From Mus musculus (lineage: Eukaryota; Chordata; Mammalia; Rodentia; Muridae), in the NCBI RefSeq assembly GCF_000001635.26, contig NC_000072.6, forward strand, positions 109,748,540-109,812,539: DNA of 64,000 nt. Direction: 5' to 3'. The notes below the pieces were generated by a model. That model ran no database searches, was not told the DNA's origin, and saw nothing but the letters and a program-made list of their open reading frames with translations. Shown piece after piece: positions 22,998-35,600 of this stretch (the first letter of the stretch is position 1; each line of letters begins with the position of its first letter). Both the position numbers and the translations under genes were made by a program.

Positions 22998-23563
22998 TTT
23001 GGCCCTGGCGTTCCCTGTACTGGGGCATACAAAGTTTACGTGTCCAATGGGCCTCTCTTTCCAGTGATGGCCGATTAGGCCATCTTTTGATACATATGCA
23101 GCTAGAGTCAAGAGCTCCGGGGTACTGGTTAGTTCACAATGTTGTTCCACCTATAGGGTTGCAGATCCCTTCAGCTCCTTGGGTTCCTTCTCTAGCTCCT
23201 CCATTGGGAGCCCTGTGATCCATCCATTAGCTGACTGTGAGCATCCACTTCTGTGTTTGCTAGGCCCCGGCATAGTCTCACAAGAGATAGCTACATCTGG
23301 GTCCTTTCAATAAAATCTTGCTAGGGTATGGAATGGTGTCAGCGTTTGGATGCTGATTATGGGGTGGATCCCTGGATATGGCAGTCTCTACATGGTCCAT
23401 CCTTTCATCTCAGCTCCAAACTTTGTCTCTGTAACTCCTTCCATGGGTGTTTTGTTCCCAATTCTAAGGAGGGGCATAGTGTCCACACTTCAGTCTTCAT
23501 TCTTCTTGAGTTTCATGTGTTTAGCAAATTGTACCTTATATCTTGGGAATCCTAGGTTTGGGG

Positions 23564-24493
23564 CTAATATCCACTTATCAGTGAGTACATATTGTGTGAG
23601 TTCCTTTGTGAATGTGTTACCTCACTCAGGATGATGCCCTCCAGGTCCATCCATTTGGCTAGGAATTTCATAAATTCATTCTTTTTAATAGCTGAGTAGT
23701 ACTCCATTGTGTAGATGTACCACATTTTCTGTATCCATTCCTCTGTTGAGGGGCATCTGGGTTCTTTCCAGCTTCTGGCTATTATAAATAAGGCTGCTAT
23801 GAACATAGTGGAGCATGTGTCCTTCTTACCAGTTGGGGCATCTTCTGGATAAATGCCCAGGAGAGGTATTGCTGGATCCTCTGGTAGTACTATGTCCAAT
23901 TTTCTGAGGAACCGCCAGACTGATTTTCAGAGTGGTTGTACAAGCCTGCAATCCCACCAACAATGGAGGAGTGTTCCTCTTTCTCCACATCCACGCCAGC
24001 ATCTGCTGTCACCTGAATTTTTGATCTTAGCCATTCTGACTGGTGTGAGGTGGAATCTCAGGGTTGTTTTGATTTGCATTTCCTTGATGATTAAGGATGT
24101 TGAACATTTTTTCAGGTGCTTCTCTGCCATTCGGTATTCCTCAGGTGAGAGTTCTTTGTTCAGTTCTGAGCCCCATTTTTTAATGGGGTTGTTCGATTTT
24201 CTGAAGTCCACCTTCTTGAGTTCTTTATATATGTTGGATATTAGTCTTCTATCTGATTTAGGATAGGTAAAGATCCTTTCCCAATCTGTTGGTGGTCTTT
24301 TTGTCTTATTGACGGTGTCTTTTGCCTTGCAGAAACTTTGGAGTTTCATTAGGTCCCATTTGTCAATTCTCAATCTTACAGCACATGCCATTGCTGTTCT
24401 GTTCAGGAATTTTTCCCCTGTGCCCATATCTTCAAGGCTTTTCCCCACTTTCTCCTCTATAAGTTTCAGTGTCTCTGGTTTTATGTGAAGTTC
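23564..24493 (-). pseudogene. L1 ORF2 C-terminal fragment (broken)
   Basis: The minus strand encodes the C-terminal part of L1 ORF2p. A frame from 24514 to 23927 ends with the cysteine-histidine motif of the family (C-x3-C-x7-H-x4-C) in its last 20 residues, and a second frame (23899-23564) continues with 'KMWYIYTMEYYSAIKKNEFM' and 'SLISGY'. The two are separated by a frame break near 23900-23927, so no continuous protein is made. In an intact element this region follows the reverse transcriptase and is needed for retrotransposition. The first seven codons of the upstream frame lie past the inversion junction and are not native. Confidence 0.88.
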
Positions 24494-24519
24494 AGTAGAA
24501 GGTACTCTACCCAACTCAT

Positions 24520-25907
24520 TTTATGAAGCCACTATTATTCTGATACCTAAACCACAGAAAGATTCAACAAAGATAGAGAACTTCAGACCAATTTCTCTTA
24601 TGAATATCGATGCAAAAATCCTCAATAAAATTCTTGCTAACCGAATCCAAGAACATATTAAAGCAATCATCCATCCTGACCAAGTAGGTTTTATTCCAGG
24701 AATGCAGGGATGGTTTAATATACGAAAATCCATCAATGTAATCCATTATATAAACAAACTCAAAGACAAAAACCACATGATCATCTCGTTAGATGCAGAA
24801 AAAGCATTTGACAAGATTCAACACCCATTCATGATAAAAGTTTTGGAAAGATCAGGAATTCAAGGCCCATACCTAAACATGATAAAAGCAATCTACAGCA
24901 AACCAGTAGCCAACATCAAAGTAAATGGAGAGAAGCTGGAAGCAATCCCACTAAAATCAGGGACTAGACAAGGCTGCCCACTTTCTCCCTACCTTTTCAA
25001 CATAGTACTTGAAGTATTAGCCAGAGAAATTCGACAACAAAAGGAGATCAAGGGGATACAAATTGGAAAAGAGGAAGTCAAAATATCACTTTTTGCAGAT
25101 GATATGATAGTATATATAAGTGACCCTAAAAATTCTACCAGAGAACTCCTAAACCTGATAAGCAGCTTCGGTGAAGTACCTGGATATAAAATAAACTCAA
25201 ACAAGTCAATGGCCTTTCTCTATACAAAGAATAAACAGGCTGAGAAAGAAATTAGGGAAACAACACCCTTCTCAATAGTCACAAATAGTATAAAATATCT
25301 TGGCGTAACTCTAACTAAGGAGGTGAAAGATCTGTATGATAAAAACTTCAAATCTCTGAAGAAAGAAATTAAAGATCTCAGAAGATGGAAAGATCTCCCA
25401 TGCTCATGGATTGGCAGGATCAACATTGTAAAAATGGCTATCTTGCCAAAAGCAATCTACAGATTCAATGCAATCCCCATCAAAATTCCAACTCAATTCT
25501 TCAACGAATTAGAAGGAGCAATTTGCAAATTCATCTGGAATAACAAAAAACCTAGGATAGCAAAAGTCTTCTCAAGGATAAAAGAACCCCTGTGGAATCA
25601 CCATGCCTGACCTAAAGCTTTACTACAGAGCAATTGTGATAAAAACTGCATGGTACTGGTATAGAAACAGACAAGTAGACCAATGGAATAGAATTGAAGA
25701 CCCAGAAATGAACCCACACACCTATGGTCACTTGATCTTCGACAAGGGAGCTAAAACCATCCAGTGGAAGAAAGACAGCATTTTCAACAATTGGTGCTGG
25801 CACAACTGGTTGTTATCATGTAGAAGAATGCGAATCGATCCATACTTATCTCCTTGTACTAAGGTCAAATCTAAGTGGATCAAAGAACTTCACATAAAAC
25901 CAGAGAC
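24520..25907 (+). pseudogene. L1 ORF2 reverse-transcriptase fragment (broken)
   Basis: The plus strand encodes the reverse-transcriptase domain of L1 ORF2p, which in a full element copies L1 RNA at a nicked target. The longest open stretch (24600-25610, 336 codons) carries motif A 'SLDAEKAFDKI' with catalytic Asp at residue 65, 'SGTRQGCPLSP' and the motif C 'FADD' with Asp 167 and 168; the spacing of 102 between the motif A and C Asp fits the family. The endonuclease domain and ORF1 are absent. A small deletion near 25590 shifts the frame, after which homology continues in another frame (25603-25907). Truncated on both sides and inverted, hence non-functional. Confidence 0.93.
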
Positions 25908-26302
25908 ACTAAATCCTCTTCCTAACCATGTGGGAACCAGTCTTCTCCCAAGAGCCTTTAGATGAAGATGTAAAACTCTCAGCTTCTCTTGTGCCTTGCC
26001 TGCCTGGGAGCTGCCACACTCCTGAATTGCAGATAATGGTCTCAACTTCTGAACCTGTAAGCCGGCCCTAACTAAATGCTATCCTTAGAAGTGTTGCTTT
26101 GGTCATGGTGTCTCTTCCCAGCAATGAAAACCCTAACTAAGACAAACCTTGTTCTTTTCTTTCCTTTTCAGGCACCTCTCTGGTCTGCTTTAACATTGCT
26201 AGTTGTGGTAATTCTATAGGTAGCTTTGGTAATCTTTTTGAAATATTTTATATTTTAGATACTTTGCTGTTGAATTGTTCTTCTATTTTAAATAAGAATA
26301 AA

Positions 26303-26347
<45 letters not shown>
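26303..26347. repeat. (GT)n microsatellite
   Basis: About 22 GT units with one GC near the start. Confidence 0.96.
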
Positions 26348-26349
<2 letters not shown>

Positions 26350-26350
<1 letters not shown>

Positions 26351-26870
26351 TGTGATGTTGCCATTAAAATTCAGCATCCTGAAAATAACAGCTTGATCCC
26401 TCCCCATCCATGAAACATTTAGTAGAGCAGATGATAATTGAAATATGGATTGGCTGACCCCTTCCCTCAGCAGTGTCTTTGAGATCTGACACACAGGTTT
26501 ATGGTTTGCTTCCTAAACATTGACTCTCGATGAATATCCCAAAGCTCTCAAGGGTCATCTGAAGGAAAAGTCAGACAAGATAAGACACTAATTTCTATGG
26601 AAAAACCCTGTTTCTTGCGTATGGAAAAGGGGAAGGAAATAATTTACTTCATGAAATGTGAGTGTAGTGGTGCTGCCAGGAGGTGAACTTTGAAGCAGTT
26701 GTAGACCCTTAGGTGCTACTGGATATTCGTAGACTTGATCTGCACTGGCTCTAGCAAGCAATAGATGTCCTTAGTTTTTATTCTGTGTTTAGAAAATAAC
26801 CTGCGCAGCTCACCTATAGTGAGAATTTTTGTTTCTTAAAAACTCAGTCATCTTATGTGAATCTGTTTGT
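26350..26870. other. Unique sequence
   Basis: Nothing recognised. Confidence 0.4.
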
Positions 26871-26879
26871 GTTTTAAAT

Positions 26880-27245
26880 CCAGCTGTGGGACATGAGGCT
26901 GATTCAAATCATCCATAGCAGCTATGACTTGTGCTCTGACAGAGATATGATTCTGCCAGTGGACTATTGGAATTGAGAGAGTGTAAATGTGAGAGAGCCT
27001 TGAGCAACTGTGGTGGCAGCTTCTGGTCTCTGCTGCTGGTGGTTCATGCTGCTGCTTTTGCTGTTTGTTGCATAGTGGTCTTCTGGTTGAAGACATCTTG
27101 GCTATAAAGATTAGACTTGTCTGAGGAACTCAACCTCACTATTCAACAGAAAGTAGTCTGAGGGTATAGAAGACCCCTTTCCCCCTCTAACTTTTTTTCT
27201 CTCCTACCTAGTGTTGGTATAAGGTTGAGGAATAATGGGAGGAGG
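26880..27245 (+). mobile_element. Possible rodent LTR remnant, sense
   Basis: 'gagagagccttgagcaactg' near 26991, a CTG-rich block (27015-27075), 'agtggtcttctggttgaag' near 27074 and 'ggtatagaagacccctttcc' near 27163 resemble wording I associate with rodent ERV LTRs, but I could not define ends, TATA or flanking duplications. Treat as tentative. Confidence 0.3.
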
Positions 27246-27249
27246 AAAA

Positions 27250-29010
27250 TAATAAAGTAGCCAAAACTTCTGATTACATTTACAAAAACAAACTGAGTAC
27301 AAAGGCTTCAGTGTTGGTTTTCTTATATTCCCATAACATGTTTTTAGTAGAAATATTACCTTATTAGAAACAAAAAGCTACCAAACTGTAAGTAAGCAAT
27401 ATACATGCACAGCTCTCCCCAGGCACACTCACCAGGATCCTCTCATGTGTCCTGGTCTCAGAAAGTATCAAAGAGTATTCAATTTTTTTCTGACACTTCC
27501 TTATTAAATAAACCATGGTTACCCATCCTACTTCAATACTTTGAAACATTTTATTAACTCTAACTCATAGGTGGGTCAGTGCCCCAGTTTACCTGATGTT
27601 CCTAGGGGTCCCTTACTTAACTTTGGTTAGGAGATGTGATTAGTGGTCTGAATCTAAATGCCAGTTTTATGTTGCATGCAATTAAGGAACAAGTCAAACA
27701 TTGGTGAGAAATAAATTATTACAGTTCCATGCAGATGGAAGATGTGTCTATAATGTTCAATAATCAGAGAAGGTTGTTGAGAAACGAAATCGAATGGCTG
27801 AACAAATGAACAAGTGAGTTACTGGCTCAGGGGCAGCTACTGCCATTTCTTTAAGAGTTCCCTTCTACTTTCCTCTGTGAGTCTATCTTCTCACTTGGCT
27901 TTCAAGGTTGTCGTTGTTCCCTCTGGCTCTGTGCATGTGCATGCTTCTTTTAGAGAAATAATTTTCCCCTATCATCCTTCAGAGCTGCATTTAAAGTACA
28001 TAGAGCCTAGGCCCTCAGAGAGGCTAGGAAGCAATTTGATTCTAGTATTTAAGTCACGATTATTCTCCCCCTCCAGCTCATGTCTCTGCAGCATCAAATT
28101 ATCGCAGACATCTTAGCAGGATTCTAGCCCCTCTAATTCCAGTTCATTCTGAGCACCGGTGATCAAAGATGACATTTGTTCTCTGATTAAAAAAAAAAAA
28201 TCCTTGTTTCTTTGCCTCCTCATTCCCAGGCCTCTGAACTTCACAGGATTATTGGCCTTTGGAGGGCAGGCTCTTAATCAAGTTCAAAACAATCTGATGG
28301 ACAGCTTTCCCTGGGATGCTTCTTGCTATGTAGGTTCAAAGGGAGATGAAGTCCACGTATACCTCACAGCTCTGCTGTCTCTACATACTGCTTCTCTGCT
28401 GACTGTGGCAGATACAGAAAGACCAAGATCACTTGGCACACATAGATTTCATGCATAGTCTTTAGAGCCTGGCTGCCTCTACTTACAGATCAGGAGGCCT
28501 GCTTCATCCTGTTGTTTGTGCGCAGGGAAGAAAGACTGCTTGAAATGACAGCACCATAAAATGTTAATCTAAGGAGGGTTACCGAAATAGAATGGAGACA
28601 AGGAAATATAGACACCAAGGGATTTTCTTGGAATCCCAAATATTTGTGACTATGACTTGATGAGAGTTCCATGTCCCTGCCGTTCAACCCTGTCTGTCTA
28701 CCTCCTTTCCCATCATAATTGTTTCTGTAGCGGTTTCTGCCAATAGAAATGAATGATGGACTACTCAATGTGTTTCATCCTGTGCTAAATAGAAGGGAGT
28801 GTGTTCACAAATTATACTCTCCTTGTGTTTATGGAACATCAGATTGTTGGAGAAAAAAAACAGATGATAAAACATAAAGCATAATACATTATGAAATGCT
28901 TAGTGTGCACTGCAGCACAGGAAGAGCAACAGACTCCTTTGATTTTGACAGGGAGAGTGTTTCCTAAACTGGTTTAAAGGCATCACAAAAAATTCATTAT
29001 CTTGTTTTTT
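27250..29010. other. Unique sequence
   Basis: Apart from short poly-A runs (28188) no repeat was recognised. Two ~100-codon frames at 27814-28116 and 28159-28458 have no recognisable domain. Confidence 0.4.
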
Positions 29011-29019
29011 GGGATACAT

Positions 29020-29222
29020 CTAGGCACAGCTTCTAATCTCAGTTCTGACATTTATGAGTAATATATCCTTGCCATATTGATATCTCAAACCTACTTTTTT
29101 TTTTCAGCTATAAAATGGGCTTACCAATCAATGTCTGCCTTCCAACAACTGTTTGAAACACACTGAAGTGTATGGCACTCCTCAGAATGAAGCATGTAGC
29201 AGACATTTAACAGTGGATGCAG
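29020..29222 (+). mobile_element. MIR SINE, sense
   Basis: 'cttctaatctcagttctgac' near 29029, 'cagctataaaatgggcttac' near 29106, then 'aagtgtatggcactcctcag' near 29165 and 'catttaacag' near 29203 follow MIR order (core, 'tgtaaaatgggg', 'gcctggcac'). A mammal-wide element, highly diverged. Confidence 0.6.
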
Positions 29223-30398
29223 TTATTGCGATTTGTGATTTCCTTTATTAATAATGAGATTTGTACCTAGTTTCTTTGAGTTCCTCACATATTAGAATCT
29301 ATCAAGAATTGTTACTGTTAGAGGTGAAGAAACTGGCCCTCTTGTACAGAGTAGAATCTGCAATGTTAATTCACAATGGGGTAAAGAAAAGTATGCCTGG
29401 AGTGTAGATCTTTTCTTGGTGCAGTTATAACTTATGATTAAGGTCATAAAAAAAAAATCAAGAGCAACCAAGTAGAGGCTTGGGCACCCAGTGGTCCATA
29501 TAGTTTAAGAAAGAGTATGTCACCAGGAAAACAGCATCAAAAGACTAAAGAGAAGATTAATATAGGTTTGATTGTGCAATAAGTAGCTAAATATATCAGA
29601 TAAATAATATATGTGAATAGTGTTAGGAAAGAAAGGTGTCAGTCATAAGTACATTTTCCTTATTTTATTGAGTAGTAATTATACAAAGAAAAGTATAACC
29701 TTTTCCTTCCTTCTATGTTTGTATACTGCATAGTATATATTAATTTCATTCTGTATTGTTTAAATAGTGTTAACTCTAGAGAATGATGTGTAAGCTACAA
29801 GAAATGGAGGGGTAGAATAAACATTGTCCCCCAAATTTACACCATATTATCAAGAAATAGTAATTTTTTTGGTTATTCATGGGATACTTGTATAAATGCT
29901 AGGTAGATTTTGGTCTTGCTATTGTCTAAACTGTCTTGTTAGGGACAATTTGTCCATGTCCATTCAGGTTGTTAAATGGTCATGGTTTTTATGCTTCGTT
30001 TATTAGGATCTGGCACCAAGATAGTTGGTAAAATATTATTATGTATGTTGCTGTGAATATGTTTTCAATGTGACTATAATTTGCATTTTTTATAAATAAA
30101 GCAGATTGCCTCCCATGGAGAGACCACCCTTTGTATACAGTCATCTGAAGGCCTAGACAGAACAAAAGAGTAGTTGTCCTAGTAAGCAGGACAGAGCCCG
30201 CAACTGGTGCTCGGGCTTCACTTTGCAACACCACTTTTCTCATGGTCTCCATTTTGTCGCAAGCTTCTCCTGCAGATTTGAATTTATTGTATTTTTTCAT
30301 GAGCTAATCCCTTAAAAATCTATTTTCTCAGTCTTTCCCCTTTTGTTTTTCTATTAATATTTAATCTCTTCTGCTTCCTTCTATCTATCCCTTTCTGT
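29223..30398. other. Unique AT-rich sequence
   Basis: No repeat recognised with confidence. A stretch near 30090-30250 with aataaa is possibly repeat-derived but could not be assigned. Confidence 0.35.
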
Positions 30399-30613
<215 letters not shown>

Positions 30614-30786
30614 ATTTAGCTGGAAGTTTTAGATACAATGAGCTTATTCACTGAAGTGACTACACTTATTGGCATTGATCCAGATCTAATGTTATAGACA
30701 TTGTGCCTTATAGCATCGATCTTACAGAACTTCTAAAGTGCTGATAGAATTCTGTCTTTCTAGAGGCACTATTGGGCATTGTAACA

Positions 30787-30811
30787 GAAACAAACAAACA
30801 AACAAACAAAC
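30787..30811. repeat. (AAAC)n tetranucleotide repeat
   Basis: About six AAAC/CAAA units. Confidence 0.9.
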
Positions 30812-30814
30812 CCA

Positions 30815-31535
30815 AATATGTCCACATTGATGGATGAACTATTGATATTCTCCACAACAAATACTTGAATACTTTCTATTACTAAACATGATACAAATGA
30901 ATAAGTAAATACAAATGAATAAGTAAATAAAACCTAGATATTGAGTACTTGAATTAAATATAACATCATAAAAGACCCCCAACAGTACCCACACAAAGAT
31001 AAGGACAGTAACTATGAAAATGCCGAAGTATAAAAAGGCAAGAAGTTCTGAAACCTAGAAATAACCTCCATATATTTCCAAAGCACTAAGGTAATATCTC
31101 TGCCCTTTGGACCATGTAATCTGCTGCCAGTTTCCAAATAAGCATGGTATTTGTAATCCATTCTCCTTGAGCTCAGCACATAGTTACTATAATAGTGTTT
31201 ATAGTTATATATATAATAGTTGTTTATATATAATAGTTATTATAATAGTGCCAGATGTTTAAAATATAATTGAGAAAAGACAGGTTACCAAAACTTGTAG
31301 TACTATGAAGATTAACATGAAGGAAGTTAGTTAAAAGAAATGTGAATAAGTGGGAGGCCCCCAGCAACCCCCCTGTTCCCTGAGAGGGGTTGGGGTGGGG
31401 TATACCTGCCTCCAGGCCACAGGTGAAATACCACTACTCACATTGTTTTTTTCACTGACCCGGTGATGCGGTGGGCAGGGGGATGGGGATGCGGTGAGCT
31501 CTGAGGGGCTCTTGCTTTTGGCACCAAGCACCCGT
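30815..31535. other. Unique sequence with small AT tracts
   Basis: Tandem 'aatgaataagtaaatac' words near 30896-30925 and tatatataatag words near 31206-31245; otherwise nothing recognised. Confidence 0.4.
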
Positions 31536-31539
31536 CCTC

Positions 31540-31756
31540 ACACAGAGAGATGGCTCTGCAGATAAGAACACTGACTGCTCTTCCAGAGATCCTGAGTTCA
31601 ATTCCCAGCCGCCATATGGTGGCTCACAGCCATCTGTAATGGGGATCAGATACCCTCTTCTGGTGTGTCTGAAGACAGTGACAGTGTACCCACATACACA
31701 TAAATCTTTTTAAAAAGTAAAATAAGTAAATAAATAAATAAATAAATAAATAAAAT
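31540..31756 (+). mobile_element. B2 SINE, sense
   Basis: tRNA-derived head 'agagatggctctgcagataa' at 31546, 'gactgctcttccagagatcc' near 31573, B-box 'gagttcaattccc' near 31594, 'atggtggctcacagccatct' near 31616, 'ccctcttctggtgtgtctga' near 31652, and an AAATA-rich tail to 31756. Moderately diverged; flanking duplication not resolved. Confidence 0.92.
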
Positions 31757-31894
31757 AATTATGAAGTGTTATACACATGATGTGGTAAATGAGAACATAT
31801 GTGGCATGCTGTGTTTAAAAAGGTACTGCTCTCCACTTTTGGTGTCCTATCTCACCATGTACTCAGGGAACGACTTTCAATGTGGTCCTTGGGG

Positions 31895-32060
31895 CCATGA
31901 GATGGCTGTGGGTAAAGGTGCTTGCTAGTGACCTGAATTTTATATCTGGGACCTACATCATGGAAGAAGAGGACCACCCCTTGCAAGGTGACCCCTGACC
32001 TCCATACATTTCCTAAGAACAGGGATGGTCATACATGCATTAAACAAACAATAAATCAGT
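31895..32060 (+). mobile_element. tRNA-derived SINE (B3/B4-like), sense
   Basis: 'gccatgagatggctgtgggt' near 31894, 'aaaggtgcttgctagtgacc' near 31914, 'cctgacctccatacattt' near 31994, with an A-rich end near 32045. Confidence 0.65.
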
Positions 32061-32064
32061 GGTC

Positions 32065-33490
32065 TGTCCAGATAGGACAAATGACTATTAATCGAGCAAG
32101 TATTATCTACTAGTAGCTAAAGTTAAAAAACTATATTTGTGAAATGTTTTGATAAAAGTTGAAGCTTTTAAAATACACTAGACGTTATAAAACAATGAAG
32201 TCTCTTGTCAGAGAGACGTTATTTTTAAAAATTGATTTGATTGTGATTTGTCAAGTTCTATTTAAAAATGTGCTAAGATGTACCTTGGATGGCTTTTCAC
32301 TATACTAACTACAGTGTGATACTGTAAAGATAATAGGAGTGGGAAAGCAATCAATGCACAGCATTCAAATTGATAGCATCAGTATACACTGAAATCTTGC
32401 TTTAGAGGTGATGATCTACTCTTCTATATAACTGCTTCTCACTTCTAGTATTTCCTAACTGTAGCAAACCACATTGGTTGCTATATTCTGCAACACACAT
32501 ATTTAAAGGTCAAACAGACATTTAAAACATCTATGTTTATTGGCTTTCATTAGCATGGATAACTCAATTACAAAATTCCAAGCTACATCCATCTCATGAT
32601 CTAAAATGCTATATTACACCTGATATATGAAAAGGGTACTAAGTCTTAACTTCTGGTGAATCACTATCAACAATTCTCCTAAGTTTTATGTCAATGATAA
32701 CATTCAAAATTCTAGTATTTTTAATACTAACAGAAGCAAATGCCCATTTTATTTAGTATTTTCAATGAAACTAGTAGCTTGAATGGTAAAGTGGTGAACA
32801 GTATTAGTTTCAGTCAAGGAGAGCTGACAGATTTTTCATAATTAAGTCAGAAACACATACGTTTGGAGCAAAGAATAACATTAAAAAACGAAATCCCAGG
32901 TAAAGATTTTTAAAAATGTAACTTCTAGAAAAGAAATGTGAGCCCTGTCCAACATGGGTATCTATATTCAAGGCTGAAAGGCAGAGGTAGCCTTGTGCAT
33001 TCATTACTATCATATCACGTCACCAATTCTTTTACCTTCTCATATCGGGTATTCTTGTGATCTTTGTTTCCTTAAATGTGGACCAGGATTCCACTTCTTA
33101 CCAATTTCTTACACATTCTGCCGTCACTAAAAGGTTAGTTTCCTTTATGCATGTCCTCTTATCCTGTCTTCTTCTTGCTATGTTTTTCTTTTCCCATGCT
33201 TCCTTGGGTCTCTTTTGAGTTTTCTATTAGCTTCATTTCAATAAAAGGTCACTTGTTATTGCTTCGTGAAACTCTGTTAGCTTCCTTATGATTATTCATC
33301 TTCAAATATAGATACAAACTTTTAACTGATATAGAGTATGGGTTTTAGTCTGTAGAATACTCAACAGTAGCTCTTTCATCTTTCTATGCACATGTTTTAA
33401 ATGATATGTGGCAACTAGAACCACTACATCTTGGGAAGATCATGTAGCTCCTCTGGACAGTTTTGAGTTTTGCAATTTTTAAAAAAAAAT
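32065..33490. other. Unique AT-rich sequence
   Basis: Nothing recognised on either strand. Confidence 0.4.
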
Positions 33491-33499
33491 TTATTTGAA

Positions 33500-33590
33500 G
33501 TTCAGGGTCAGCAAGATGGCTTGGAAGATAAAGATGCTTTCTACAAAGCTAAGTCTGATGGCAAAAATTTAATCCTTAGGTGTCATTTGG
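33500..33590 (+). mobile_element. Decayed SINE head (B3/B4-like), sense
   Basis: 'agggtcagcaagatggcttg' near 33504, 'agataaagatgctttctaca' near 33526 and 'aagtctgatggc' near 33550. Only the first ~90 bp is recognisable. Confidence 0.5.
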
Positions 33591-33599
33591 TAACACAAA

Positions 33600-35260
33600 A
33601 AGATATCTAGGCCAATCTCAAATAAGAAGTATTTCAGATTCAATTCTTTATACTGGGAATGAACTATGCTCAAGATTTTCATGCCATTTTCATGGACTTT
33701 TGGTACGTTTATTCTACCATATATGTCATGCTTCCCATATAGCAAGGGGTGGACAGAAGACAAAAGTTAGGACACATGTAGCATTCTTTAAATATATACT
33801 TAGTAAATGTCTTGTACAAGTATCCATCCATACTACTTGCAGAGAACTACTCTGTACCTGAGAGTCAACTGTTAGAGTGACATTCTTAAAAGCTCACTGT
33901 AGATCTCCCTACAAATGTTTTCCAAGTGACTGAAGGAAATGTCTACTTCTTTCTATTTCAAATAAAATCTTTTCTTCATTCATTGGACTTAAACAAATGA
34001 AACAAATATCTAACCATCTGTTGTTTAAGTTATTGACATAGATTTCTACTCCTGAACTCTGCTGAATTCAGTGCAAGAGGCATTGGAAGTTCCACATTTA
34101 TTCCATCCTTTTAGGGCTGTATGGCTTAAAAGATAGACGTTCACTCTACATACCCTTAGTATCCTCTGTTCTGTCCACAGACCATGGGCGAGTTATCTTT
34201 TATTGCCATGTTCACTTTTCTTTACATTGTGTAGTAGGATACCCTGTGGTCCTCCCTTCTCTCCTTTTCTCCTTGCCCTCCTTTCTTCCTAAACCTTGAG
34301 GTTATCCATGGTGTCTTGAATCATGCTGATAATAGCACCGGAAAACCCTTAACTCTTATCTTTGCATACCAAATTTCTAATAATTTCAATTTAATAGTAT
34401 AGTGGTTAGCAATCTTCTAAATTGCCCAGAGATGGTCAAAGTAGAGGAGTACAGGATAGAGTAAAGTAATAGAGATAACTTGTTAACCTGTGGTGTCTGT
34501 CTCAAAAATAATGATTGCTGAATAAAATGAAAGTATTGACATCTATTTTCTCAGGGCTTAAATTCATTTGTATTTAGGTTCAGCATTATTTTCATACCAC
34601 TATTGTGATCTATTGAAGCTTTAAATTAACCACAGAGATAAATGTGGTTTGTGTGGGTCCGTGAACATATAGGTAGCTCAGGAAATGTGAAGATAAAATA
34701 AGGACATTAGCACAAATTTAGACTAATAGGTATATACACATTTAAATTTAGTTGTAGTTGAATTTCTGAAGTATTAGAGATGTATGCGTCAATTGATGCT
34801 TTCTGTTAGAAGGGGAAAAACTCAATAAAGCTCTTGGGTTTATAGTTTCTGCTAGACTCCTATAGCTCTAGACTGTGCTGACTTCAGTGCTGTGCCAGCA
34901 ATCTCAGATATAAACCTTGCTGCTGAGAAGCTAATCCCAGTTCCCCTGAGAAAATAGTTCAAAGCAGTTTTCTTTAAATGAAGTAGAGCTTTTGAATCTA
35001 CTATGTCTCTGCTAGTTTTCATTCACTTCTGTTGGCGGTGAGCATGGATTGTTTTTATGATGATAGTTTATGTTTCATGATAATAGCTAGAGAAACACTA
35101 TATATAACAAAGATGAAACATGAACACCATTATCTATATCTATTTTTCAATGATTTTAAATAAAATATATTAATTTAATAACTTTAGTACATTGTGTTTT
35201 CTTGATCTTAGCTAATTCATATGAAAAGTCTTATGAGTGTAACACAAAACATTGATTAGT
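33600..35260. other. Unique AT-rich sequence
   Basis: Nothing recognised. A 93-codon frame at 33580-33861 has no domain. Confidence 0.4.
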
Positions 35261-35264
35261 GGGT

Positions 35265-35600
35265 TTAATGATGACCCCCCAGAAGTTATGCACATTGACT
35301 AATGCCCACTACAAATCGTATGATGATATTTGCAAAATGAGTCTTTGCAGAAGTAATAAGCAAAAGTTCTGGCTATTATAAAGTGGGTGTTAAATCCAAA
35401 GACAGAGAGAAATCTCCTTGATACACAGAAACAAAGAAAAGATTTAGACACAGAACAGAAAGACAAGTAGACTTGGAGACAGGAATTAGAGAGTACTACA
35501 GCTATAAGGAATTCATGAATCCATGCAAAGTGGGCAAAATCAAGAAAGAACTACCCCCAAAGGCCTCAAAAGGGATCACAGGCTAAACATCAGGCAGATT
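35265..35600 (+). mobile_element. Possible ancient MLT1-type MaLR LTR, sense
   Basis: 'gttatgcacattgactaatg' near 35286, 'atgagtctttgcagaagtaa' near 35337 and 'acacagaacagaaagac' near 35449 are arranged as in mammal-wide MLT/MST LTRs ('ttatgtcc..ctaatcc', 'gggactttgcagatgtgatt', 'agagaga'). Highly diverged; ends not defined. Confidence 0.35.

Larger units (their letters stand above)
22865..25923 (-). mobile_element. Twin-primed (internally inverted) L1Md insertion with 16-bp TSD
   Basis: Two L1 segments lie tail to tail between exact 16-bp duplications, actaaatcctcttcct, at 22865-22880 and 25908-25923. The left segment (22881-24493) is antisense: reversed poly-A, 3' UTR and the ORF2 C-terminus. 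The right segment (about 24494-25907) is sense and covers the ORF2 reverse-transcriptase region. In L1 coordinates the right segment ends and the left begins at the same place ('aacttcacataaaaccagag'), sharing about 25 bp. The 3' UTR wording and G-rich block indicate a comparatively young L1Md subfamily. This is a dead copy. Confidence 0.95.
22793..26145 (+). mobile_element. Rodent interspersed repeat split by an L1
   Basis: The outer parts, 22793-22880 and 25924-26145, read as one element when the L1 and one copy of its target duplication are set aside: 'gtggtagtttgaatatg' and 'ttgaaggaagtgtgacactg' on the left, 'aactctcagcttctcttgtg', 'aacctgtaagccggccctaa' and 'ttggtcatggtgtctcttcc', 'gaaaaccctaactaagac' on the right. 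This is a common rodent non-autonomous repeat whose family name I do not recall reliably. Confidence 0.75.

Noticed and set aside
24600..25610. 336-codon frame as a functional gene
   Set aside because: It is a reverse-transcriptase fragment of a truncated, inverted and frameshifted L1; endonuclease domain and ORF1 are absent.
31540..31756. tRNA gene suggested by A-box and B-box words
   Set aside because: These belong to the tRNA-derived head of a B2 SINE; there is no complete cloverleaf.
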